A stretch of 7,145 nt of DNA, taken from NCBI GenBank assembly GCA_902773045.1, contig CACYDE010000375.1:1-7145 (forward strand). Direction: 5' to 3'. Position numbers and translations under genes: made by a program. Shown here piece after piece: positions 1-6,045 of this stretch. The notes under the pieces were generated by a model. The model was not told the origin of the DNA. It was given only the letters and a program-made list of their open reading frames with translations, and made no database searches. This DNA is from an uncultured Ruminococcus sp. (GTDB taxonomy: Bacteria; Bacillota; Clostridia; Oscillospirales; Acutalibacteraceae). The stretch's first letter is position 1; each line of letters starts with the position of its first letter.

Positions 1-86
1 ACGTTAGTATTCCTGCAAAAATTTGCCTTGTTCAGAACAAATTATCCTAAGCTTAAATTGAAAATTTATTTCTTCACAGTTCCTTA
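1..86 (+). repeat. Left copy of 86-bp terminal inverted repeat
   Basis: Positions 1-86 match the reverse complement of 7059-7144 at 84 of 86 bases; the mismatches are at positions 16 and 53. Similarity stops sharply after position 86. The repeat is AT-rich and contains a 13-base dyad at 28-40 (TTGTTC-A-GAACAA). No convincing protein is encoded in it. The right copy breaks into a coding region, so the inference is that this is the end of an insertion sequence or similar mobile element. No transposase lies inside the window, and the family is not recognised. Confidence 0.85.
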
Positions 87-101
87 ATAGGATATTTATT
101 T

Positions 102-126
102 TTAAAGAAATGCAGCATTTCTTTAA
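102..126. repeat. Perfect 12-bp-arm palindrome next to the left repeat
   Basis: Arms 102-113 and 115-126 are exact reverse complements around a single central base (TTAAAGAAATGC-A-GCATTTCTTTAA). It lies 15 bp inside the left repeat and 22 bp beyond the stop codon of the 149-541 gene. Neither strand has a T-run after the stem, so it is not a standard intrinsic terminator. It could be a weak AT-rich 3'-end hairpin for that gene, or a site connected with the neighbouring repeat. Confidence 0.5.
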
Positions 127-148
127 GTTGAGGACATTGCTTATCCAT

Positions 149-541
149 TCAATACATAAAAGTATACGCACGACGTCCGTCTGCGTATACGGCATAACCG
201 CATGAAAGAGTATATTTAATATCATTTTTTGAATCCGGTTCTTTCGCCGGAGATCCATCTTTCGTCCATTCAATAAGCTTTCTCACGAATCCGGGAGTAA
301 TACATTCGGTCGATTCTACAGGAAGAAAAAAACGTCTCCAAAAGTGACTTTCTTCACCCTTAAAAACACGTCCCGTGCTGACTATATAATTGGACGAAAC
401 AGGATAGACCAAAACCAGCCTCTTATCCTCCGAACAGATATGCAGCAGGATCAGCGGACTGTCATGATCCTTGGAAACATACCAGACGTAATTCTCACCG
501 CCGCAGACTATTTTCCGTCTGCCTTTTTTTCTCACTGCCAT
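149..541 (-). CDS. Hypothetical protein, 130 aa
   Basis: I do not recognise this protein. The 130-residue frame starts at ATG 541 after a good ribosome binding site (GAGGGGTG at 547-554, 5-nt spacer) and ends at 149, so it appears complete. It begins with a basic stretch (AVRKKGRRKIVCGGENYVWYV), continues with a mixed beta-like hydrophobic segment, and has the central stretch FWRRFFLPVESTECITPGFV. There is no signal peptide or membrane helix, so a small soluble cytoplasmic protein is likely. It lies directly downstream of the rpmA terminator with a TATAAT at 577-582, suggesting its own promoter, although no good -35 box is visible. The real start and stop and the protein-like composition support a genuine gene; its function is unknown. 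Confidence 0.75.
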   Translation of the reverse strand: MAVRKKGRRKIVCGGENYVWYVSKDHDSPLILLHICSEDKRLVLVYPVSSNYIVSTGRVFKGEESHFWRRFFLPVESTECITPGFVRKLIEWTKDGSPAKEPDSKNDIKYTLSCGYAVYADGRRAYTFMY

Positions 542-554
542 AAAATCACCCCTC

Positions 555-582
555 GGAACATTTCGGATCGTTCCAAATTATA
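555..582 (-). promoter_or_regulatory. Candidate -10 box and dyad before the 149-541 gene
   Basis: On the minus strand TATAAT (577-582) is followed by an interrupted dyad with 5-bp arms (GGAAC/GTTCC, 555-559 and 570-574) near the expected transcription start. This arrangement could be a promoter with an operator. No -35 hexamer stands out at a 17-18 bp spacing, and that region belongs to the rpmA terminator, so the promoter may be weak or the gene may rely on read-through. Confidence 0.3.
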
Positions 583-584
583 AC

Positions 585-611
585 AAAAAGGAGCGATAAA
601 ACTACCGCTCC
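585..611 (-). terminator. Intrinsic terminator of rplU-prp-rpmA
   Basis: On the minus strand a GGAGCG/CGCTCC stem (606-611 with 590-595) encloses a 10-nt loop and is followed by five T residues (585-589). It begins about 40 bp after the rpmA stop codon. This is the expected form of a Rho-independent terminator closing the ribosomal protein operon. Confidence 0.75.
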
Positions 612-652
612 CAAACTATCTTTTTGTGCCTTTTTATCTCATAACCCAAAGA

Positions 653-934
653 TCACTGCTTCGGATAAACAGAAACCTTCTTACGGTCACGGCCAAGACG
701 CTCAAAACGTACAACGCCGTCAGCCTTAGCGAACAATGTATCGTCGGAGCCACGACCTACATTCTCACCGGGATGAATGTGTGTTCCACGCTGCTTAACG
801 AGGATATTTCCTGCGAGAACGAACTGACCGTCCGCACGCTTTACGCCGAGACGCTTAGACTCGGAATCACGACCGTTCTTTGTGGAACCCATACCTTTTT
901 TATGAGCAAAAAGCTGAATATTAACCTGTACCAT
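653..934 (-). CDS. rpmA: 50S ribosomal protein L27
   Basis: This encodes large-subunit ribosomal protein L27, whose N-terminal tail reaches the peptidyl-transferase centre. At 93 aa it has the normal length. The KKGMGSTKNGRDSESKRLG block at the start of the mature protein and GNILVKQRGTHIHPGENVG in the middle are diagnostic. The N-terminus is the Firmicutes form, with a prepeptide ending in NIQLF before AHKKG, so Prp would cut between F9 and A10 and expose the mature tail. The start codon follows a very strong ribosome binding site (GGAGGTG, 6-nt spacer) that overlaps the last codons of prp, so the two genes are only 3 bp apart. It is the last gene of the operon. Confidence 0.97.
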   Translation of the reverse strand: MVQVNIQLFAHKKGMGSTKNGRDSESKRLGVKRADGQFVLAGNILVKQRGTHIHPGENVGRGSDDTLFAKADGVVRFERLGRDRKKVSVYPKQ

Positions 935-937
935 GAT

Positions 938-1258
938 TTACACCTCCGTATATTTTACGATAATAAAATTACTGTACTGCTCTTCAAGAGAGAGCAAATG
1001 CAGCTTTAACCCCTGCAGAATCTCTCTGCATGCTGCTGCGTGCTTTGATAAAATTCTCAACACCGCTTCTCCGTCCTCGATCTCGACTTCCGCGTCAATA
1101 TGAATGACATCGGTTATTGTATTAATAACCAAGTATACAGCCGAACTCACCGCGGCGCAGACAATATCCTCGCCCTCTTCGGCGTAGCCGCTGTGACCGT
1201 GGACATGAAACCCAAGCAAATCGCCGTTTTTCCCGGTGTAGAAATCTATCTCGGTCAT
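938..1258 (-). CDS. prp: Ribosomal-processing cysteine protease Prp
   Basis: Prp is the cysteine protease that removes the N-terminal prepeptide of L27 in Firmicutes. The 106-aa length is typical. The catalytic segment GHSGYAEEGEDIVCAAVSSA contains His22 and Cys34, the same positions as the catalytic pair of the characterised S. aureus enzyme. The middle and C-terminus vary, as is usual for the family. The gene sits between rplU and rpmA, the standard location. Its ATG overlaps the rplU stop codon by one base (TAATG) and no strong ribosome binding site is seen, so translation is probably coupled to rplU. Its substrate is encoded by the next gene, and that protein carries the expected cleavage site. 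Confidence 0.95.
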   Translation of the reverse strand: MTEIDFYTGKNGDLLGFHVHGHSGYAEEGEDIVCAAVSSAVYLVINTITDVIHIDAEVEIEDGEAVLRILSKHAAACREILQGLKLHLLSLEEQYSNFIIVKYTEV

Positions 1259-1569
1259 TATGCAATAGACACTGTAACGATCTCAACCTGAGTGTAAGGC
1301 TGTCTGTGACCCATCTTTCTCTTTTCGCCCTTCTTCGGCTTATAAGTAGAAACTGTGATCTTCTTTCCCTTACCGTTTTTGAGAACCTTACCTGTTACGG
1401 AAGCCTTTGCAACAAAAGGATCACCTGTCACGAACTCGCCCTGTGTTCCTACTGCTACAACATCAAAGTTTACTGTTTCATCTGCTTCAGCGTTAAGCTT
1501 TTCAACGAAGATAACGCTACCTTCTTCAACCTTGTACTGCTTACCGCCTGTTTCAATAATTGCGTACAT
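1258..1569 (-). CDS. rplU: 50S ribosomal protein L21
   Basis: This encodes large-subunit ribosomal protein L21, a 23S rRNA-binding protein. It is 103 aa, the usual length, begins MYAIIETGGKQYKVEEG as nearly all bacterial L21 proteins do, and carries the C-terminal signature KKGEKRKMGHRQPYTQV (GHRQ at 87-90). It is the first gene of rplU-prp-rpmA and has its own promoter and a leader of about 115 nt. The ribosome binding site AGGTG (1577-1581) lies inside a small perfect hairpin just before the start codon, which suggests control of initiation. The stop codon overlaps the prp start. Confidence 0.97.
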   Translation of the reverse strand: MYAIIETGGKQYKVEEGSVIFVEKLNAEADETVNFDVVAVGTQGEFVTGDPFVAKASVTGKVLKNGKGKKITVSTYKPKKGEKRKMGHRQPYTQVEIVTVSIA

Positions 1570-1685
1570 TTGCAGACACCTGCACTTTCTTTATAAGACT
1601 CGCTATCAACTATCAATTTCCTCGGGAAACGACCTTGTGGGCGCGGACATTTCTCATTCCGTCTTAACTGCCCATGATAAGCGGC
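1570..1685 (-). promoter_or_regulatory. Structured 5' leader of rplU (L21-leader type, putative)
   Basis: About 115 nt separate the predicted transcription start from the rplU ATG. On the minus strand a UAAGAC/GUCUUA closing helix (1661-1666 with 1594-1599) encloses a GUUUCC-CGA-GGAAAU hairpin (1616-1630). A separate hairpin covers the ribosome binding site. Firmicutes rplU genes often carry a cis-regulatory L21 leader thought to be used for feedback by L21. This leader has the right place and size, but I have not matched it to the published consensus, so the assignment is an inference. Confidence 0.5.
1571..1584 (-). promoter_or_regulatory. Hairpin covering the rplU ribosome binding site
   Basis: On the minus strand TGCAG-GTGT-CTGCA forms a perfect 5-bp stem with a 4-nt loop and contains the AGGTG ribosome binding site, 7 nt before the ATG. 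The stem lies directly against the start codon. It could limit initiation until opened, or act with the upstream leader. Confidence 0.45.
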
Positions 1686-1691
1686 ATACTG

Positions 1692-1721
1692 ATTATAACA
1701 TTAAATGTCAAGCCTTGTCAA
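1692..1721 (-). promoter_or_regulatory. Sigma-A-type promoter of rplU-prp-rpmA
   Basis: On the minus strand a perfect -35 TTGACA (1716-1721) is followed after an 18-bp spacer by a perfect -10 TATAAT (1692-1697). A second TTGACA lies 10 bp further along but is too close to the -10 to be used with it. Transcription should start near 1685. A consensus promoter fits a ribosomal protein operon. Confidence 0.85.
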
Positions 1722-1731
1722 GGAATAATTG

Positions 1732-2120
1732 AGATTTTCCGAATTTTTATGACGGAAGATATTTCGAAGATCATCGGAAAATTAAGGCAAATTGCAGCTG
1801 TAGTGAACGGCATTGTTTTTTTGGCTCTGTAAATCATTCTATCCGGATTTAAGGCAACACCGATAACCGCCCTCAACCTAAATGCCAACAGAACGGTCAG
1901 ATCACAACAAATACGTTTTAACTTTCGATCTTGGTTTTTTATATTACTGCTTTCACGATGTCACCATCACCCCCAAACCCCCTCTTCCTCAAGGAAGAGG
2001 GGGCTTCAGGGGATTTGGGGAGCGAAGCTCCCCAAATCCCCTTACATAGCTATTCAAAGCTGTATTTTTAGAGTGATAAATACTGAATTATATGTGTGCG
2101 AAAAGATTCCGAACAGGCTC
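1732..2120. other. Gene-free gap between nspC and the rplU promoter
   Basis: No coding frame here looks like a protein. The visible content is an inverted repeat with 9-bp arms (1734-1742 and 1774-1782, ATTTTCCGA/TCGGAAAAT) just upstream of the rplU promoter, and the two-hairpin element at 1978-2042. No intrinsic terminator with a T-run was found after nspC. Confidence 0.6.
1978..2042. repeat. REP-like element: two adjacent perfect hairpins
   Basis: The first hairpin pairs 1978-1988 with 1993-2003 (CCCCCTCTTCC/GGAAGAGGGGG, TCAA loop). Four bases later the second pairs 2008-2023 with 2027-2042, a perfect 16-bp stem with a GAA loop. Both are much more G/C-rich than the surroundings. Two strong hairpins side by side in an intergenic gap resemble the paired units of bacterial REP/BIME repeats. 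Only one copy is present here, so dispersion in the genome is inferred. It might also stabilise the nspC mRNA 3' end or block read-through, but it has no T-run on either strand. Confidence 0.65.
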
Positions 2121-3245
2121 TCAGGAAAGCCGACCCACAAAATCTTCATATCCAAACGACTTTACAAGTATCTCTTCGCCTTCCGAGTTCCTGTAAACAA
2201 TATCGGGAAGCTTCATTCCGTTGAATGTGTTCGTTTTGACCATAGTATACAGCGCCATGTCCTCGAAAGTCAGAATGTCTCCTTCTTCAAGCCGCGCGTC
2301 AAACGAATAATCGCCTATCACATCTCCTGCCAGACATGTGGGACCGCCGAGACGGTAGGTATATTTCTTCTCGTTCGGTTTTCCGGAGTTTTGAAGCGGA
2401 GGACGATACGGCATTTCGATCACATCGGGTGTGTGACATGCCGCCGAACAATCAAGTATTGCGATATCCATGCCGTTGCGGACGATCTCCATTACGCTCG
2501 TCTTTAAAAATCCCGCGTTCAAAACAACAGCTTCGCCCGGTTCGAGATACACCCGAACGTTATATTTCTCTTTAAAATGACGGATAATTTTTTTCAGCAG
2601 TTCGATATTATAATCCTCACGCGTGATATGATGACCGCCTCCGAAATTGACCCATTTCATTCCGTAAAGATATTTTCCGAATTTTTCCTCAAAAGCTTTT
2701 GCGGTCGTTTCAAGGTCGTCAGAATTCTGTTCGCAGAGAGTATGAAAATGAAGACCGTCAAGCGTCGGAAGAATACTTTCATCAAAAGAAGCCAAAGGAC
2801 AGCCAAGTCTTGAACCGACCGCACACGGATCGTAGATCGCGTGACCTTCCTGAGTCGAACATTCCGGATTCACCCTAAGCCCCACGGATTTTCCGCGGCT
2901 TTTCGCAATTTCTCCGTACTTTTTCACCTGACTGACGGAATTAAAGACGATATCATCCGCGTATTTCAATATTTCTTCAAATTCATCCGCTCTGTAAGCC
3001 GGAGAAAAAACGTGAGTTTCGCCTCCGAATTTTTCTTTTCCGAGACGCGCTTCATATAGTCCGCTCGCTGTTGTTCCGCTTAAATATTTTGAAATAAGAG
3101 GATACGTATAAAACATTGAAAAGGCTTTCTGCGCCAACAGTATCCTGCATCCGGTTTCGTCCTGCACGGCTCTTAATATTTCAAGGTTTTTAATCAGTAA
3201 TTTCTCATCGACAAGAAAATACGGAGTCTTTATATTACCGTTCAT
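2121..3245 (-). CDS. nspC: Carboxynorspermidine decarboxylase (PLP-dependent)
   Basis: NspC decarboxylates carboxynorspermidine or carboxyspermidine to norspermidine or spermidine, the last step of the aspartate-semialdehyde-dependent polyamine route. It is cytoplasmic and has the alanine racemase/ornithine decarboxylase fold. Visible motifs are ILLAQKAFSM with the PLP lysine K40, RVNPE (124-128), HFHTLCEQ (166-173), the phosphate-binding FGGGHHIT (201-208), EPGEAVV (235-241), LDCSAACHTPDVIEMPYRP (264-282), and GPTCLAGD (301-308) with the conserved cysteine C304. The length of 374 aa is normal. I chose ATG 3245 because the homologous sequence begins at MNGNIKTPYFLVDE; an upstream in-frame start at 3299 would add 18 unrelated residues overlapping the preceding gene. 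It lies 5 bp after that gene's stop. Confidence 0.95.
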   Translation of the reverse strand: MNGNIKTPYFLVDEKLLIKNLEILRAVQDETGCRILLAQKAFSMFYTYPLISKYLSGTTASGLYEARLGKEKFGGETHVFSPAYRADEFEEILKYADDIVFNSVSQVKKYGEIAKSRGKSVGLRVNPECSTQEGHAIYDPCAVGSRLGCPLASFDESILPTLDGLHFHTLCEQNSDDLETTAKAFEEKFGKYLYGMKWVNFGGGHHITREDYNIELLKKIIRHFKEKYNVRVYLEPGEAVVLNAGFLKTSVMEIVRNGMDIAILDCSAACHTPDVIEMPYRPPLQNSGKPNEKKYTYRLGGPTCLAGDVIGDYSFDARLEEGDILTFEDMALYTMVKTNTFNGMKLPDIVYRNSEGEEILVKSFGYEDFVGRLS

Positions 3246-3250
3246 TTTTA

Positions 3251-4510
3251 TCAGTCCACCAATGTCGGATTTTCGTCGATCTGCCACGGAAGACCGCATT
3301 TATTGAGCTGCTCCATATACGGATCGGGATCAAACTCCTCGACAGTATATACGCCCGGCTTGTTCCATTTTCCCGTCACGAGCATCATAGCTCCGATCAT
3401 GGCGGGAACTCCGGTTGTGTAAGAGATAGCCTGAGAACCTACTTCTCTGTAACACTCCTGATGATCGCAGACATTATATATATAAGCCGTCTTTTCTTTT
3501 CCGTCCTTCACGCCCGTGAAAATGCAGCCGATATTCGTTTTTCCGACTGTTCTCGGACCGAGGGTCGCCGGATCGGGAAGAAGCGCTTTCAAAAACTGTA
3601 TCGGAACGATCTGATGACCCTCGAACTCGATCGGCTCCGTTGAAAGCATGCCGACATTTTCAAGGCAGTTCATGTGAGTCAGATAGCTCTGACCGAAAGT
3701 CATGAAGAAACGGATACGCTTAACGTCGGGAATATTCTTTGCGAGCGACTCTATCTCCTCATGATGAAGAAGATACATGTCCTTCTTCCCTACCCGGTCA
3801 AAGTCATATTCTCTTTTTATGCTCATCGCAGGGATCTCCACCCAATGACCGTTTTCCCAATAAGACCCGGGCGCGGAAACCTCTCTGAGATTGATCTCGG
3901 GGTTAAAATTCGTGGCAAACGGATATCCGTGATCTCCTCCGTTGCAGTCGAGAATATCAATAGTATCTATTCTGTCGAAAAGATGCTTCTGAGCGTAAGC
4001 GCAGTAAGCCTGGGTAACTCCGGGGTCAAAGCCCGATCCGAGCAGCGCAGTAAGCCCTGCTTTTTCAAACCTTTCTTTGTACGCCCACTGCCATGAGTAA
4101 TCGAAATATGCGGAAAAGCCCTCGTCCTTACACCTTTGGTCATATATCTTTCTCCATTCGGGATCGGTAATATCCTCCGGCTCATAATTTGCGGTATCCA
4201 TATAATTAACGCCGCATTCAAGACACGCGTCCATGATGGTAAGATCCTGATAAGGGAGCGCAATATTCATCACAAGATCGGGCCGGACCTTCTTTATCAA
4301 AGCGACAAGCTCTTCGACTTTATCCGCGTCGACCTGTTCCGTCGTAATTTTGGTCGCAGTCTTCCCGTCAAGCTTATCTTTAAGCGCGTCACACTTCGAC
4401 TTAGTACGGCTTGCGATACATATTTCTTCAAAAACATCGCTGTTCTGACAGCATTTCTGAATTGCGACGCTCGCAACACCGCCGCAGCCTATAACCAATA
4501 CTTTACTCAT
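3251..4510 (-). CDS. Carboxynorspermidine synthase (CASDH), saccharopine dehydrogenase family
   Basis: This NAD(P)H-dependent enzyme condenses aspartate semialdehyde with putrescine or diaminopropane, giving carboxyspermidine or carboxynorspermidine. The next gene, nspC, then decarboxylates the product. The 419-aa protein starts with a Rossmann nucleotide-binding loop (VLVIGCGGVASVA, residues 4-16). Family-typical blocks include NIALPYQDLTIMDACLECGV, YMDTANYEP, GSGFDPGVTQAY and the C-terminal SYTTGVPAMIGAMML. Start ATG 4510 follows GGAGATGG with a 6-nt spacer. Pairing with nspC favours carboxynorspermidine synthase over lysine-pathway saccharopine dehydrogenase. No arginine decarboxylase or agmatinase gene is adjacent, so the diamine must come from elsewhere or be imported. 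The true diamine substrate cannot be read from sequence. Confidence 0.93.
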   Translation of the reverse strand: MSKVLVIGCGGVASVAIQKCCQNSDVFEEICIASRTKSKCDALKDKLDGKTATKITTEQVDADKVEELVALIKKVRPDLVMNIALPYQDLTIMDACLECGVNYMDTANYEPEDITDPEWRKIYDQRCKDEGFSAYFDYSWQWAYKERFEKAGLTALLGSGFDPGVTQAYCAYAQKHLFDRIDTIDILDCNGGDHGYPFATNFNPEINLREVSAPGSYWENGHWVEIPAMSIKREYDFDRVGKKDMYLLHHEEIESLAKNIPDVKRIRFFMTFGQSYLTHMNCLENVGMLSTEPIEFEGHQIVPIQFLKALLPDPATLGPRTVGKTNIGCIFTGVKDGKEKTAYIYNVCDHQECYREVGSQAISYTTGVPAMIGAMMLVTGKWNKPGVYTVEEFDPDPYMEQLNKCGLPWQIDENPTLVD

Positions 4511-4567
4511 AATAAACCATCTCCATTTTTATATATCAAATAATCGTTTTTTCGCAGGACGTTTTAA

Positions 4568-4620
4568 TCAGCGTTTCCTTATGCAATACCGCACAGAGAT
4601 CGTGCCGAGTGCGGCGCTGA
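4568..4620 (-). other. Nested inverted-repeat structure upstream of CASDH
   Basis: On the minus strand UCAGCG (4615-4620) runs straight into CCGCAC (4609-4614). A 14-nt loop follows, then GUGCGG (4589-4594), a 15-nt side bulge, and CGCUGA (4568-4573). Both 6-bp helices pair perfectly and would stack. The structure is GC-rich within AT-rich surroundings. It lies about 57 nt before the CASDH start, in the gap after the ADP-ribosylglycohydrolase gene. No T-run follows, so it is not a plain terminator. It could be a cis-regulatory leader, a small RNA or a dispersed repeat; I cannot match it to a known class. Confidence 0.4.
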
Positions 4621-4647
4621 CATTAAGTTGTGGATAGTGCATTTAAA

Positions 4648-5439
4648 TCAAACGAAAGTTTCACGAAAATCTTTTATCAGCCGTTTCGATGAACCGTCAA
4701 GATAACCGTATGCTTTGCTTACAATTTCATCGGGGATATTTTTGTAATACGCCTCGGCAATACCGCCTGCCATACACGCTATAGTATCGCTGTCGCCCCC
4801 GATCGAAATCGCCTTTCTGACTGCGCTTTCATAGCCGCTGCTTTCCAGAAAAGCGACGATCGCCTGAGGAACGGACTCCTTGGAACGGCTTGAAAAACCC
4901 GAACCTCTCACATCGTTTAAAGAAAAATCAAGATCAAGACCTGTCTGCTTTTCGACGGTGTTTCTGATCTCGGACTTATCGCTTCCGCTTCGCGCAAGAA
5001 AAACCGCAAGCGCAACCGCATAAGCGCATTGGATCGCTTCCGCGTTATGATGTGTGTAATAACAGCTTGCTTCAACCTCTTTTTTTATATCCTTTATATT
5101 ATCAAATGCGTATCCGATCGGAACTATCCTCATCGCCGCTCCGTTTCCGTAGCTTTTCTGAACGTAAAGCTCCCCGCTCTGCGCCCATTTTGAAAACATA
5201 GCTCCATATCCTGCGTTGGGATATCTTTTGTAATATGCCTTGAACCATGCCGCATAAGCGATCTCCGCCTTTTCCGAAACGCCCTTTCTGTCGTTTAACA
5301 GCTTTTGCGCCACGGCAAGAGTCATTGCGGTGTCATCTGTGAAATGCGTATATTTTGAAAAAAGAGGGAAATCCTCGCTGAGAACATTTCTCCATTCATA
5401 GACCGAACCGATAATATCCCCTATCACGGCGCCTATCAT
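4648..5439 (-). CDS. ADP-ribosylglycohydrolase family protein
   Basis: This is an ADP-ribosylglycohydrolase (ARH/DraG) family protein; members use two Mg ions to cleave ADP-ribose from modified proteins or related substrates. The 263-aa length is normal. Motifs in order are MIGAVIGDIIGSVYEW at the N-terminus, metal-site FTDDT (33-37), GYG (78-80), GNGAAMR (98-104), THHNAEA (129-135), ES (199-200) and the second metal motif GGDSDTIA (214-221). All expected metal ligands appear present, so it is probably active. I chose ATG 5439 because it has a suitably spaced GGGGAAGAG site and matches family starts. A GTG at 5448 would overlap the upstream stop by 4 bp (GTGA) but leaves too short a spacer. 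With either start, coupling to the upstream membrane-protein gene is likely. The substrate is unknown. Confidence 0.93.
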   Translation of the reverse strand: MIGAVIGDIIGSVYEWRNVLSEDFPLFSKYTHFTDDTAMTLAVAQKLLNDRKGVSEKAEIAYAAWFKAYYKRYPNAGYGAMFSKWAQSGELYVQKSYGNGAAMRIVPIGYAFDNIKDIKKEVEASCYYTHHNAEAIQCAYAVALAVFLARSGSDKSEIRNTVEKQTGLDLDFSLNDVRGSGFSSRSKESVPQAIVAFLESSGYESAVRKAISIGGDSDTIACMAGGIAEAYYKNIPDEIVSKAYGYLDGSSKRLIKDFRETFV

Positions 5440-5444
5440 AATTA

Positions 5445-5990
5445 TCACTCTTCCCCTGTTCTGTTTACGATATCAGGCGATTTTCCGCTCGGTTCAAAAT
5501 TAGTTTTTATAAAATCACGATCGGTTTTTTCACCCGTTGTGTTGTTTGAAACTTCCGGAGCTTTTGCGCTCGGCTCATACGGATAGGGAGGTCTGTAATT
5601 GGGATCATAAGGCGGATAGGGAGGATAGGGCGGTTGGTAATTGGGATCATAAGGCGGATAGGGCGGATAATGGTACTGCATCGGAGGATTTCTTTTTCGG
5701 TCGATCGCCTTTTTGATGAGTCTTACTATAAAATATGTCAGCCACTGAACGAGAACCGCTAGCAATGCAGCGCAAACGACCAATGTGCTCAGAACCAAAG
5801 CGCCCATCTGACCGAACGAATTCACCAATCCCGAAACGTCCGTTCCGTCAACGTAAATTCCGCTTTCACCGGGAACCATCTGATCGATTAGATCGGAGTA
5901 CACCGCCACTCCGCAGATCATTCCCAACGCTATTATAATTACTGAGGTCACGATCATTATAATTATAGGTTTTTTGCTTTTTTTCTCCAT
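5445..5990 (-). CDS. Two-helix membrane protein with Pro/Tyr-rich tail
   Basis: This is an unnamed 181-aa membrane protein. A short basic N-terminus is followed by a first helix (about 8-30), a loop of about 30 residues, a second helix (about 62-90) and a basic stop-transfer segment (KKAIDRKR, 93-100). Residues 103-139 are almost only Pro and Tyr with Asp, Asn, Arg and Gln, and contain a 14-residue unit twice in tandem (period 42 bp). The C-terminus repeats another motif: EPSAKAPEVSNNTTGE (139-154) and EPSGKSPDIVNRTGE (166-180). Both ends are probably cytoplasmic, with the tail as a disordered binding platform; this is inference. The start at ATG 5990 follows a strong GGGAGG site with a 7-nt spacer. 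The gene ends 5 bp before the ADP-ribosylglycohydrolase start. Confidence 0.88.
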   Translation of the reverse strand: MEKKSKKPIIIMIVTSVIIIALGMICGVAVYSDLIDQMVPGESGIYVDGTDVSGLVNSFGQMGALVLSTLVVCAALLAVLVQWLTYFIVRLIKKAIDRKRNPPMQYHYPPYPPYDPNYQPPYPPYPPYDPNYRPPYPYEPSAKAPEVSNNTTGEKTDRDFIKTNFEPSGKSPDIVNRTGEE

Positions 5991-6005
5991 AACAAAACCT
6001 CCCTG

Positions 6006-6034
6006 AATTGTTTTCGTCTTAATATAAAACAATT
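6006..6034. promoter_or_regulatory. 9-bp inverted repeat before the membrane-protein gene
   Basis: Arms 6006-6014 (AATTGTTTT) and 6026-6034 (AAAACAATT) are perfect reverse complements separated by 11 bp that include a TATATTAA stretch. The repeat ends just upstream of the GGGAGG ribosome binding site of the 5445-5990 gene and lies wholly in the 55-bp gap after the zinc-ribbon gene. It could be an operator around an internal promoter, or a weak RNA hairpin. No clear -35 box was found. Confidence 0.4.
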
Positions 6035-6045
6035 GACATTTCGGA

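Noticed and set aside
6..273. An 89-residue minus-strand frame running through the left repeat
   Set aside because: It overlaps the better supported 149-541 gene in another frame, has no ribosome binding site, and has a composition typical of translated AT-rich DNA.
2008..2042. The 16-bp hairpin as the intrinsic terminator of nspC
   Set aside because: It lies about 80 bp downstream and has no T-run on the minus strand; a REP-like element explains the double hairpin better.
1978..2042. A CRISPR repeat
   Set aside because: There is one copy, with no regularly spaced repeats or spacers and no cas genes.
3246..3299. A longer NspC starting at 3299
   Set aside because: The extra 18 residues overlap the end of the CASDH gene and lack family similarity; NspC homology starts at the ATG at 3245.
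5991..6032. A longer membrane protein starting at 6032
   Set aside because: The strong GGGAGG ribosome binding site sits just before ATG 5990, and the added residues would be encoded by the inverted repeat and that site.
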